Source: Humibacillus sp. DSM 29435 (GTDB lineage: Bacteria > Actinomycetota > Actinomycetes > Actinomycetales > Dermatophilaceae). From it: a stretch of 64,000 nucleotides of DNA. The stretch covers positions 186,001 to 250,000 of the forward strand of contig NZ_MAST01000001.1 in assembly GCF_001758225.1 (NCBI RefSeq), written 5' to 3'. Below the pieces are notes generated by a model. That model saw only the letters and a program-made list of their open reading frames with translations. It did not search any database and was not told the origin of the DNA. Shown piece after piece: positions 34,752-43,613 of the stretch; position 1 is the first letter of the stretch, and every line of letters begins with the position of its first letter. A program made the position numbers and the translations under genes.

Positions 34752-36922
34752 TGGCTGAGGGAGTGCAGACAGAAGAGGAGAAGGCCGCCGCCGCCCGGCG
34801 TGGGCCGGCCCGTCGGGGTGGCCCGCCCCACATGCAGATGGGCCAGCCCGGTGAGAAGTCGCTCGACTTCGGCCCGTCGGCCAAGCGACTGGTGGCGCGG
34901 CTGCGCCCCGAGCGAGCCAAGGTCATCGTCGTTCTCGTGTTCGCCGTCGTGAGCGTCGTGCTCAGCTCCATCGGCCCCAAGGTGCTGGGCCGAGCCACCG
35001 ACCTGATCTTCGCCGGCGTCATCGGCGCCCAGGTCGGCAAGGAGGCGCCCCCCGGAGCCACCAAGGAGCAGGTGATCGAGGGCTTGCGGGCCAAGGGTCA
35101 GACGACGTTCGCCGACCTGCTGACCAACGTCGGCTTCACGCCGGGGCAGGGCATCGACTTCGACGAGGTCGGGCGGGTGCTGCTGCTCGTCATCGGCCTG
35201 TTCGTCGCGGCATCCGTGCTCATGTGGGTGCAGGGCTTCATCCTGCAGGGGGTGCTCCAGCGCACCATGTACACCCTGCGACAAGACGTCGAGGCCAAGC
35301 TCAACCGGCTGCCGCTGCCCTACTTCGACAACCAGCCGCGCGGCGAGATTCTCAGCCGCGTCACCAACGACATCGACAACGTCGGCCAGTCGCTGCAGCA
35401 GACCATGTCGCAGCTGCTCAACTCGTTGCTGACCGTCATCGCCGTGCTCAGCATCATGTTCTGGATCTCGTGGATGCTTGCCCTGATCGCCCTGGTGACC
35501 ATCCCCGTCGCCATCATGCTGACGACGGCGATCGCCAAGCGGTCGCAGAAGATGTTCGTGCAGCAGTGGCGCAACACGGGCGAGCTGAACGGCATCGTCG
35601 AGGAGACCTTCACCGGTCACGGCCTGGTCAAGGTCTACGGCCACCAGCAGGAGACCCGCGAGAACTTCCGCGAGAAGAACGACGAGCTCTTCGGGGCCGC
35701 GTTCGGTGCGCAGTTCATCAGCGGCATCATCATGCCGGTCATGATGTTCGTCGGAAACCTCAACTACGTCATCATCGCCGTCATCGGCGGGCTGCGGGTC
35801 GCGTCAGGCTCGCTCAGCCTCGGCGACGTGCAGGCCTTCATCCAGTACTCGCGCCAGTTCACCCAGCCGCTCACGCAGGTCGCGTCGATGGCCAACGTGC
35901 TGCAGTCGGGGGTCGCGTCGGCCGAGCGTGTGTTCGAGGTGCTCGACGCGCCGGAACAGACGGCGGATGCCGTGTCGCCGCAACGCATCGACGACCCCCA
36001 CGGTGCCGTGGCCTTCGAAGGCGTGTCGTTCTCGTACGTGCCCGACAAGCCGCTCATCGAGAACCTCGACCTCGCGGTCAGCCCGGGTCAGACGGTCGCG
36101 ATCGTCGGGCCCACCGGGGCCGGCAAGACGACGCTCGTCAACCTCATCATGCGGTTCTACGAGCTGAACTCCGGCCGGATCACCCTCGACGGCATCGACA
36201 TTCGCGAGCTGACCCGGCACGGTCTGCGCTCGCGGATCGGCATGGTGCTGCAGGACACCTGGCTCTTCGGAGGGACCATTCGCGACAACATCGCCTACGG
36301 TCGCCCGGGCGCCACCGCCGACGAGGTCATCGATGCAGCGCGGGCGACCTACGTCGACCGCTTCGTGCACTCGCTGCCCGACGGCTACGACACGGTGCTC
36401 GACGACGAGGCGAGCAACATCTCGGCCGGTGAGAAGCAGCTCATCACCATCGCGCGAGCCTTCCTGTCCGACCCGGCCCTGCTCATCCTCGACGAGGCCA
36501 CCAGCTCGGTCGACACCCGCACCGAGCTGCTCGTGCAGCACGCTATGGCCGCGTTGCGCTCTGACCGAACGAGCTTCGTCATCGCGCACCGTCTCTCGAC
36601 GATTCGCGACGCCGACCTCATCCTCGTGATGGAGGACGGACACATCGTCGAGCAGGGCTCGCACACCGAGCTGCTCGCCGCTGATGGTGCCTACGCTCGG
36701 CTGTACGCCGCCCAGTTCGCAGGTGCTGCCGCCGATCTCGACGAGACTGCGTCGGTCGACCCAGTCGATGGTCGTGGCCAGGGTGAGAGCGCCGTCGAGC
36801 GCGGTGAGGAGTCTCGCGAGATGGCCGATGCGACGATGGGGTCCGGCGCCGGGGCCGGCACGCCGGCCGGCCCGCCCTCGCCGGATGCCGTGCTGCCCGA
36901 GGAGGACCGCCCCTCGCGCTGA
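34751..36922 (+). CDS. ABC exporter half-transporter, catalytic partner
   Basis: 723 aa. A basic N-terminal extension (about 60 aa), six helices and an NBD with Walker A 'GPTGAGKTTLVN', signature 'ISAGEKQLITIARA' (degenerate LSGGQ) and Walker B 'LLILDEATSSVD' (Glu kept). This complements the partner: one full ATP site would use this Walker A/B with the partner's intact signature. A polar 75-residue tail ends the protein. A long hairpin follows. Confidence 0.92.
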   Translation: MAEGVQTEEEKAAAARRGPARRGGPPHMQMGQPGEKSLDFGPSAKRLVARLRPERAKVIVVLVFAVVSVVLSSIGPKVLGRATDLIFAGVIGAQVGKEAPPGATKEQVIEGLRAKGQTTFADLLTNVGFTPGQGIDFDEVGRVLLLVIGLFVAASVLMWVQGFILQGVLQRTMYTLRQDVEAKLNRLPLPYFDNQPRGEILSRVTNDIDNVGQSLQQTMSQLLNSLLTVIAVLSIMFWISWMLALIALVTIPVAIMLTTAIAKRSQKMFVQQWRNTGELNGIVEETFTGHGLVKVYGHQQETRENFREKNDELFGAAFGAQFISGIIMPVMMFVGNLNYVIIAVIGGLRVASGSLSLGDVQAFIQYSRQFTQPLTQVASMANVLQSGVASAERVFEVLDAPEQTADAVSPQRIDDPHGAVAFEGVSFSYVPDKPLIENLDLAVSPGQTVAIVGPTGAGKTTLVNLIMRFYELNSGRITLDGIDIRELTRHGLRSRIGMVLQDTWLFGGTIRDNIAYGRPGATADEVIDAARATYVDRFVHSLPDGYDTVLDDEASNISAGEKQLITIARAFLSDPALLILDEATSSVDTRTELLVQHAMAALRSDRTSFVIAHRLSTIRDADLILVMEDGHIVEQGSHTELLAADGAYARLYAAQFAGAAADLDETASVDPVDGRGQGESAVERGEESREMADATMGSGAGAGTPAGPPSPDAVLPEEDRPSR

Positions 36923-36928
36923 CCGTCT

Positions 36929-36991
36929 CGACCGTACGAAAGTGGCCACTCGACCGAACGAACCGGTCGAGTGGCCACTTTCGTACGGTCG
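36929..36991. repeat. Repeat cluster C: two inverted 20-bp repeats forming a 28-bp perfect hairpin
   Basis: Copies at 36934-36953 (inverted) and 36967-36986 (direct) lie inside a perfect 28-bp stem (36929-36956 with 36964-36991) and a 7-nt loop. It starts 7 nt after the ABC gene stop and likely terminates that operon. The remaining ~190 bp to dmsA shows no gene and no recognisable Fnr box. Confidence 0.9.
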
Positions 36992-37181
36992 CGTGGTCGG
37001 CTCACGGCGACCTGCGGACGTCGGCGACGGTTGGCGTCGGTTGCGGCGCGAGGCGAACGCGGATTAGGGCCCAAGGTCCCTGTTCGTGCTCACGCGGCGC
37101 CCCTAGCGTGGTGCTCATCTTCAGTGGAAGGCAGCGGGCCCGCCTGTGCACTGACCGCGATAGCCGCCCAAAAGGACTGCC

Positions 37182-39674
37182 GTGACACGTGAAGACCACG
37201 TCATCGAACGGGGTTCTTCCCCGGCGCCCGACCGCCGCACCTTCCTGCGCTGGAGTGCCATCACCGGAGGGGCCGCTGGAGTGGCGACGGTCGCCACCGG
37301 ATGCGGGCCGACGCCGCTGGGGCTCCAGGCGGCGGCCCCAGACCCCGACGGCGTCGCCCCCGGACGGGAGAAGATCGTCTGGAGCGCGTGCAACGTCAAC
37401 TGTGGCAGCCGCTGCCCGCTGCGCCTTGCTGTCGTCGACGGGACGATCGTGCGGGTCGACCCCGACAACACCGGCGACAACTCCATCGGCAGCCAGCAGA
37501 TTCGCGCCTGTGTTCGTGGGCGGTCGATCCGGCAACGGATCTACAGCGCCGAACGACTGAAGAAGCCGATGCGCCGGGTCGGTCCGCGCGGCGGCGGTCA
37601 GTGGGAGGAGATCAGCTGGGACGAGGCCTTCACCACGATCGCGACCACCCTCCGGCGGCTGATCAAGGATCACGGCAACGAGTCGATCTACATCAACTAC
37701 GGCACCGGGGTGCTCGGGGCCACCGTCGCGACGAGCTGGCCACCCAGCAGCAGTGCGGTCGCCCGGCTGATGAACTGTGTCGGCGGCTTCCTCAACCAGT
37801 ACAACGACTACAGCGCGGCCAACATCGAGACGGCGGTGGACTTCCACTACGGCGGCTGGACGACCTCGAACAGCAACGACGACACGGTCAACGCCAACCT
37901 GGTGCTGATGTTCGGCAACAACCCGCACGAGACCCGGATGAGCGGTGGTGGTGAGGTCTTCGTGACCCAGACCGCCAAGAAGGAGTCGGGCCACCGGGTC
38001 ATCGTGTTCGACCCCCGCTACACCGACACCGCCATGAACCTCGCCGATGAATGGGTTCCGATCCGGCCCGGCACGGATGCCGCACTGGTGGCCGGCTTCG
38101 CGCACGTGATGATCACCGAGAAGCTGCTCGACCAGGGCTTCCTCGACACCTACTGCAGTGGCTTCGATGAGGAGCACATGCCAGCAGGCGTGCCGGCGGG
38201 TCTCTCGTACCGCAGCTACGTGCTCGGTCAGGGGCCCGACGAGGTCGAGAAGACTCCTGAGTGGGCCGCCAAGATCAGCGGGGTCTCCGCCGGCGACATC
38301 CGTCGCCTGGCGCGGGAGATCGCCACGACCGAGCGGGTGTCGATCAACCAGGGCTGGGGACCGCAGCGACACGCCAACGGTGAGAACCAGTCCCGCGCCC
38401 CGATGCTGCTCTCCAACATGATCGGGGCCGTCGGCATCAGTGGCGGTGGTACCGGATGCCGTGAGGGCTGGGCAGGGCTGCCCATGGCTGCGTTCCCGGT
38501 GCTCGAGAACCCGATACGGCCGGTGCTGCCCGTCTACCGCTGGACCGAGGCGATCCTGCGTGGCAAGGGCATGACCTACCGTGACGGCATCCGCGACAGC
38601 AAGGACGTCAACGGCAACGCCAACGTCACCAACGACGTCACCCTCGACAGCAACATCAAGTTCATCTGGCTCTACGGCTCCAACTGCCTGGTGAACCAGC
38701 ACGGCGACATCAACGAGACGATCAAGATCCTCTCCGACGAGACCAAGTGCGAGATGATCGTCAACATCGAGAACCAGATGACGGTCTCGGCCCGCTACTC
38801 CGACATCCTCCTGCCCGACGTCACCACGGCCGAGCAGGTCGATCTCTCGGCGCAGCAGAGCGCGGGCAACCTCGGCTACGCCATCTTCACCGACCGGGCC
38901 ATCGAGCCCATGTACGACAGCATGCCCGTGTACGAGCAGCTCACCGGCATCGCCGAGAAGCTCGGGGTGAAACAGAAGTTCACCGAGGGTCGCACCCAGG
39001 AGGACTGGGTCCGCTGGATCGTCGACGAGTCCCGCAAGACCGTGCCAGGACTGCCGTCCTTCGAGCAGTTCCGCAAGCAGGGGATCTACAAGACGAGGCT
39101 CGAGCCCGTCATCGCGCTGAAGGACTTTCGCGACGACCCGAAGAAGAACCCACTGCCGACCCCCTCGGGGAAGATCGAGATCTTCTCGTCGAACCTCTAC
39201 CGGATGTCGAAGGACTGGCCGATGGAGAAGGGCAACGTCATCACCCCAACTCCCGAGTACTTCGCTGCCCGTGAGATGCCGGGTGACCCTCTGCAGCAGC
39301 GGTATCCACTGCAGTGCATCGGTCACCACTACAAAGCGCGCACGCACTCGAGCTATGGGAACAGTCCTTGGCTGAAGGAGGCCCATCCGCAGATGGTGTG
39401 GGTCAGCACCGTTGACGCGACCGATCGCAACATTCGCGACGGCGACCAGGTGCGGGTCTTCAACGACCGCGGTCAGCTTCAGCTACCGGCACACGTCACC
39501 AAGCGGATCGCGCCTGGAGTCATCTCGGTTCCTCAGGGGGCCTGGTACAGCCCGGAGAAGCCCGGTGGTCTCGACCACGGTGGGTCGGTCAACGTACTGA
39601 CCAGCCTGCACCCGACCCCGTACGCGAAGGCGAACGGGCAGCACTCGAACCTCGTCCAGATCGAAAGAGCCTGA
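37182..39674 (+). CDS. dmsA: DmsA-type molybdopterin oxidoreductase, Tat-exported
   Basis: 830 aa. The twin-arginine signal 'DRRTFLRWSAITGG' ends near ATGC, so it is exported folded. An N-terminal [4Fe-4S] is seen in 'ACNVNCGSRC' plus a Cys in 'IRACVRG'. Molybdopterin contacts follow; 'GTGVLGATVATSWPPSSS' then 'ARLMNCVGG' matches DmsA, whose Mo ligand is a Ser here. Likely reduces DMSO, TMAO or another S/N-oxide as terminal acceptor. AAAGGA lies before GTG 37182. Confidence 0.9.
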   Translation: MTREDHVIERGSSPAPDRRTFLRWSAITGGAAGVATVATGCGPTPLGLQAAAPDPDGVAPGREKIVWSACNVNCGSRCPLRLAVVDGTIVRVDPDNTGDNSIGSQQIRACVRGRSIRQRIYSAERLKKPMRRVGPRGGGQWEEISWDEAFTTIATTLRRLIKDHGNESIYINYGTGVLGATVATSWPPSSSAVARLMNCVGGFLNQYNDYSAANIETAVDFHYGGWTTSNSNDDTVNANLVLMFGNNPHETRMSGGGEVFVTQTAKKESGHRVIVFDPRYTDTAMNLADEWVPIRPGTDAALVAGFAHVMITEKLLDQGFLDTYCSGFDEEHMPAGVPAGLSYRSYVLGQGPDEVEKTPEWAAKISGVSAGDIRRLAREIATTERVSINQGWGPQRHANGENQSRAPMLLSNMIGAVGISGGGTGCREGWAGLPMAAFPVLENPIRPVLPVYRWTEAILRGKGMTYRDGIRDSKDVNGNANVTNDVTLDSNIKFIWLYGSNCLVNQHGDINETIKILSDETKCEMIVNIENQMTVSARYSDILLPDVTTAEQVDLSAQQSAGNLGYAIFTDRAIEPMYDSMPVYEQLTGIAEKLGVKQKFTEGRTQEDWVRWIVDESRKTVPGLPSFEQFRKQGIYKTRLEPVIALKDFRDDPKKNPLPTPSGKIEIFSSNLYRMSKDWPMEKGNVITPTPEYFAAREMPGDPLQQRYPLQCIGHHYKARTHSSYGNSPWLKEAHPQMVWVSTVDATDRNIRDGDQVRVFNDRGQLQLPAHVTKRIAPGVISVPQGAWYSPEKPGGLDHGGSVNVLTSLHPTPYAKANGQHSNLVQIERA

Positions 39675-39683
39675 GGACCGGCC

Positions 39684-40313
39684 ATGCCCACGTTCAAACA
39701 GATCGGCTTCTACGTCGACCAGAGCAACTGCACCGGATGCAAGGCCTGCCAGATCGCCTGCAAGGACAAGCACGACAACCCGGTGGGGGTGAGCTGGCGA
39801 CGTGTGGCCGAGTACACCGGCGGGTCGAACGAGACCGATACGGCTGACGGCTCTTTTCGCACCAACGTCTTCACCTACTACACCTCGATGGCCTGCAACC
39901 ACTGCGCCGACCCGATCTGTGTCGAGGTGTGCCCCAGCACCGCCATGCACAAGGGCGAGAACGGCATCGTGTCGGTCGATCCCGACATCTGCATCGGGTG
40001 CCGGTACTGCGAGATGGCCTGCCCGTACAGCGCGCCACAGTTCGACGCGGCCAAGGGCGTCATGACCAAATGCGACTTCTGCGCCGACTTCCTGGCGGAG
40101 GGGCGCGACCCCGCCTGCGTCGCCTCGTGCCCATCTCGTGTACTCGACTACGGCGAGATCGACGACCTGCGAGCCAAGTACGGCACCGAGAGCGGAATCG
40201 AACCGCTGCCTGACCCGAGCATCACCCGGCCGAACCTCGTCATCACCCCGCACCGCGACGCCCAGGGCTCCGGTCACGGCACCGGCGCAGTGGCCAACCC
40301 GGAGGAGATCTGA
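39684..40313 (+). CDS. dmsB: DmsB-type four-cluster ferredoxin subunit
   Basis: 209 aa. Four Cys groups: CTGCKACQIAC, CNHCADPICVEVCP, CIGCRYCEMACP and CDFCADFLAEGRDPACVASC, each for a [4Fe-4S]. Transfers electrons from DmsC to DmsA. GAGGA before ATG 39684, which is 10 nt after dmsA. Confidence 0.94.
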   Translation: MPTFKQIGFYVDQSNCTGCKACQIACKDKHDNPVGVSWRRVAEYTGGSNETDTADGSFRTNVFTYYTSMACNHCADPICVEVCPSTAMHKGENGIVSVDPDICIGCRYCEMACPYSAPQFDAAKGVMTKCDFCADFLAEGRDPACVASCPSRVLDYGEIDDLRAKYGTESGIEPLPDPSITRPNLVITPHRDAQGSGHGTGAVANPEEI

Positions 40314-40317
40314 GCCC

Positions 40318-41232
40318 ATGCTGCACGAGCTTCCCCTGGTGGTCTTCACCGTCTTCGCCCAGATGTCCGTTGGCTCCTTCGTGGTGCTGGGCCTGATTCA
40401 CATCGTCGGCTTCCGGGTGCCGCCCAAGGTGATGGACCGGGTCAGCGATCCGGCGCTGTTCGCCATCGGCCCCCTCCTGGTGCTGGGCCTGGCTGCTTCG
40501 ACACTCCACCTGGGCACCCCGCTGCGGGCCGCGAACGCGCTACGGCACCTGCAGTCGTCGTGGTTGAGTCGCGAGATCCTGGTCGGCATCCTGTTCGCCG
40601 GGCTGGGCGCGGCCTTCTCCTTCTGTCAGTGGCGCAAATGGCTCACCCCCCGCCTTCGGCAGGGGCTGGCGGTGACGACGGCGGTCACCGGTCTGGTGCT
40701 GGTCTTCTTCATCAGCCGCGTGTACTCGTTGCGTACCGTGCCGGCGTGGGACACCTGGCACACGGCGATCCGCTTCTACTCCACGACCTTCCTCCTGGGC
40801 TTTCTCGCAGTCGGAGTGGCCCTGGTGGTCACCCAGGGCATCAGGACGCGCCGTGGCGACGACGACCCACAGGCCAGCCGGCTGATCGTCAGCTCCCTGC
40901 GCGGCATCGCCGTCGGCTCCATCCTTGTGCTGGGAGTGAAGTTCGTCGGAATGCCGAGCTATCTCGGGGGGTTGGCCACCAGTGGGGAAGGCGCAGCGCA
41001 CCAGTCGCTCGAGACCGTGGCGGGCACCTATGGCGGCTTCTCCCTGACCCAGACGATCCTCGTCTTCGCGGGGGTGGCCGTGCTCGGGATCTTCCTCGCC
41101 CAGCTGTCTCGGCGCGCGGTCAGCGCGCGAGCGCTCGGCGTCGTGGCGGGCAGCGCCTTCGTGCTCGTGCTGGCGGGCGAGGTCATCGGCCGCATGCTGT
41201 TCTACGCAAGCATGGTGCGGGTGGGGATGTGA
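40318..41232 (+). CDS. dmsC: DmsC-type membrane anchor
   Basis: 304 aa, eight hydrophobic helices. 'FAQMSVGSFVVLGLIH' and 'STLHLGTPLRAANALRHLQSSW' are DmsC family landmarks; it oxidises menaquinol and anchors DmsAB. ATG 40318 follows dmsB after 4 nt. Confidence 0.9.
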   Translation: MLHELPLVVFTVFAQMSVGSFVVLGLIHIVGFRVPPKVMDRVSDPALFAIGPLLVLGLAASTLHLGTPLRAANALRHLQSSWLSREILVGILFAGLGAAFSFCQWRKWLTPRLRQGLAVTTAVTGLVLVFFISRVYSLRTVPAWDTWHTAIRFYSTTFLLGFLAVGVALVVTQGIRTRRGDDDPQASRLIVSSLRGIAVGSILVLGVKFVGMPSYLGGLATSGEGAAHQSLETVAGTYGGFSLTQTILVFAGVAVLGIFLAQLSRRAVSARALGVVAGSAFVLVLAGEVIGRMLFYASMVRVGM

Positions 41233-41927
41233 GGGCCGTGGCGATTGCGAGAACGCCGACGACCACCAACCCGGAAGCCACTGCCCCGGTCGACCCGCAC
41301 TGGCTCGACCGCGTCGCTGGGGCGACGTCGCTGCTCTCCCGGTTGCTGCTGGGGCCGCCCCACGGGCCCCTGCTGGTGGCGCTGTCGGCGCCCGACGTGT
41401 GGGCCGACTGGCCGTTCCGTGACGATGTCGACTCGCGCGCCGGCCTGCAACGGCTGTCACGGTCGGTCGCGGCCGGCGGGACCGAGCGCCTGGAGCAGCT
41501 GGGCGCGGACTACCAGCAGTTGTTCCTCGGCCCGCAGCGGGTGCTCGCCTGCCCGTACGAGTCGGTGTACCTGGGGGATGAGCACCTGACCTTTGGCAGC
41601 CAGACGCTTGCCGTCCGCCAGTGGTACCGCCGCTACGGGCTGCGGGCCCCTGCCGAGGGGCGCGAGCCCGACGACCACATCGGGCTCGAACTCGGATTCG
41701 TCTCGCACCTCTGCGTGCTCGGCCTCGACGCGCTCGAGCAGGGTTCTGACGGTTCTGCGCGCGAACTTCGCGTGGCAGTGGGCGCGTTCGCGGCGGAGCA
41801 CCTCCTCCGCTGGGCCGACGAGTGCCTTGACCACGTGGCCGAGGAGGCCGCGACCGACTTCTACCGGGGAGTCGCCGGTCTGACCCGGGGAGTGCTGCGC
41901 ATCCTGGAAGCCGACCTCGGTTCGTGA
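41229..41927 (+). CDS. TorD/DmsD-type maturation chaperone
   Basis: 232 aa, all-helical. 'LGADYQQLFLGPQRVLACPY' followed by 'ESVYLGDEHLTFG' is the conserved LF...PYESVY signature. It would bind the Tat leader of the reductase and help insert the cofactor. GTG 41229 overlaps the dmsC stop; GTG 41238 is also in frame. Confidence 0.87.
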   Translation: MRAVAIARTPTTTNPEATAPVDPHWLDRVAGATSLLSRLLLGPPHGPLLVALSAPDVWADWPFRDDVDSRAGLQRLSRSVAAGGTERLEQLGADYQQLFLGPQRVLACPYESVYLGDEHLTFGSQTLAVRQWYRRYGLRAPAEGREPDDHIGLELGFVSHLCVLGLDALEQGSDGSARELRVAVGAFAAEHLLRWADECLDHVAEEAATDFYRGVAGLTRGVLRILEADLGS

Positions 41928-42982
41928 CCACTCCGGCCGACGTCCAGCCCCTGCTGCGATGGCTCGCGACCAACACCCCTTCGGCGCGGGCGGCGCACGT
42001 GCTCGTGGCCTGTCGCGAGCACCCCGACCTGGGTCCGTGGCTCGCGCCCGACGAAGACGACGACCGCGCCCTGTTCGTGCTGGCCGGGTGTCTCGCCGAC
42101 GTGCCGCCCGCTGCCCTCTTGGAGGTCGTGGCGGCCGGAGCGCGGGTCACCGCACTGCTCGACGGATGCCGGTCGCCCGCCGCCGCCGGAGAGGTGGTGA
42201 GTCGGGCCGATGAGGTCGCCACGGCCGTCGGACGTCCCGATCAGATGGCGACGGCCACGGCCCCTCCGGCGCCTCCCGCACACGCGCCGGCCAGGAGCCG
42301 CCGCTTCCGTCGGGGTGACATCGGCCGCGAGACGCCGGTCCTGCTGCTCGATGCCCTCCGTATGCCCGTGGAGCGGCGCGTGCTCGTGACGGCGGCGCGG
42401 CGGAGGGTGGAGGCGCGAGACAGACCGCGGGGCGACGCCCCTCACGACCGGCTCTTCGGCGTGGTGGGTGAGCTGCTGGGCGACGATCCGCCTCCTCCCG
42501 AGCTGCTGTCCGTGCCGACGGGAGCGGCCGACCTGGCCGCTCCGGAATGCGGCGGCAGTGGCGTCTGCGTGCGGGTCTGCCCCACTGACGCCCTGACGTT
42601 GCGGGTCACCGAGCTGCACGAGTCGGGCGCTCTCAGTGATGACCGGCCGATCGGAACGCAGCCGTGCCCGGCCCCCGGCGAGCACCGACCCGCACACGTC
42701 GACGAGTTCGCGCTTTCTGTAGACCCGGCTCGCTGCATCGACTGCGGTGAGTGCGTTCGTCAGTGCCCCGAGCAGGCGATGCAGCGGGTGGGCTCGCTGT
42801 CCTGGCTGCCCGCCCTGGCCGACACGGAGCGGCCCGTGAGGGTCGCGCTATCGAAACGGTGCAGCCGGTGCGGGGCCTCCTTCCGAGGTAGTGGAGCCCG
42901 ATGCACGGTCTGCACGTTCCGGGCTGCGTCGCCCTTCACCTCCCGGCTGCCGCCCGGCTTCACCCGGGGGCACCGCGACTAG
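41924..42982 (+). CDS. Ferredoxin-like accessory protein of the dms operon, with zinc-ribbon tail
   Basis: 352 aa. An N-terminal helical domain of unknown fold is followed by two ferredoxin-type motifs, ECGGSGVCVRVCP and CIDCGECVRQCP, and a zinc ribbon CSRCGASFRGSGARCTVC. The first lacks one Cys of CxxCxxCxxxCP (Ser in its place), so that cluster is absent, three-iron or differently ligated. GTG 41924 overlaps the chaperone stop. Probably electron transfer or assembly for the reductase; function not established. Confidence 0.75.
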   Translation: MTTPADVQPLLRWLATNTPSARAAHVLVACREHPDLGPWLAPDEDDDRALFVLAGCLADVPPAALLEVVAAGARVTALLDGCRSPAAAGEVVSRADEVATAVGRPDQMATATAPPAPPAHAPARSRRFRRGDIGRETPVLLLDALRMPVERRVLVTAARRRVEARDRPRGDAPHDRLFGVVGELLGDDPPPPELLSVPTGAADLAAPECGGSGVCVRVCPTDALTLRVTELHESGALSDDRPIGTQPCPAPGEHRPAHVDEFALSVDPARCIDCGECVRQCPEQAMQRVGSLSWLPALADTERPVRVALSKRCSRCGASFRGSGARCTVCTFRAASPFTSRLPPGFTRGHRD

Positions 42983-43572
42983 CGTTGGGGCTCGTTGACG
43001 AAGCTGCTGCCGCCTCGCTCACGGTCGACCCAGAGGCGGCCGACCTGAGTAAGCGCCAGGTACGGCTGGCGGGGCTGCGCGGCCAGCATCGCTGCGCAAC
43101 CGGCGCTGAGGGCCTCACCGGCATCCGAGTGCAGCTCGTCGTGCTGGTGAACCCGCAGGGCCCGAGCCTTCGGCAGCTGGCCGGCCGACCACGCCGACGC
43201 CTCGTCGGAGCACAGACGGTGCAGAAGCTCGCAGGCGGCCAGGGCCGCCTCGAACGACCCGTCGTCCGAGGCGTCGAAGGCCTCGGACAGCGTGGCGATG
43301 TCGTGGTCGAGCTCGCGGCGTCGACTGGAGCGTTCGAACGACCCGAGCACGAGCATCGGCGGGCCGAAGCCCTCCAGCTCGCCGGTGCGCCAGCCGACGG
43401 CATCCTCCCAGCCCTGGCGCACTCGGCCCTCGCGCACGGCGGCGACCCAGGCCGGCGTGGGCGCCGCGAAGGTCTCTGCCAGCGCCGCCCATCCCGTGCT
43501 GCGGCGCCGGGCCAGCTCGGCGATGGCGCTCAGGCCGGTTCCCCCGAGTGCCACAGGTCGGCTGCCGGGCAC
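42979..43572 (-). CDS. Unrecognised helical protein convergent with the dms operon
   Basis: 197 aa. GGGAGG lies 8 nt before GTG 43572, so it is very likely a real gene. The N-terminal 'ALAETFAAPTPAWVAAVREG' is reminiscent of TorD-family chaperones, but their PYESVY motif is missing. It overlaps the end of the ferredoxin gene by 4 nt. Function unknown; a second reductase chaperone is a weak guess. Confidence 0.65.
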   Translation of the reverse strand: MPGSRPVALGGTGLSAIAELARRRSTGWAALAETFAAPTPAWVAAVREGRVRQGWEDAVGWRTGELEGFGPPMLVLGSFERSSRRRELDHDIATLSEAFDASDDGSFEAALAACELLHRLCSDEASAWSAGQLPKARALRVHQHDELHSDAGEALSAGCAAMLAAQPRQPYLALTQVGRLWVDRERGGSSFVNEPQR

Positions 43573-43613
43573 GGTGCACCTCCCTGGTCAGAACCCTGTC
43601 TCGCCCGACTCTC

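Noticed and set aside
36992-37181. Fnr/Crp box before dmsA
   Set aside because: No TTGAT-N4-ATCAA or TGTGA-N6-TCACA-like site was visible.
37002-39386. 794-codon minus frame opposite dmsA
   Set aside because: Antisense to a fully supported dmsA; no motif.
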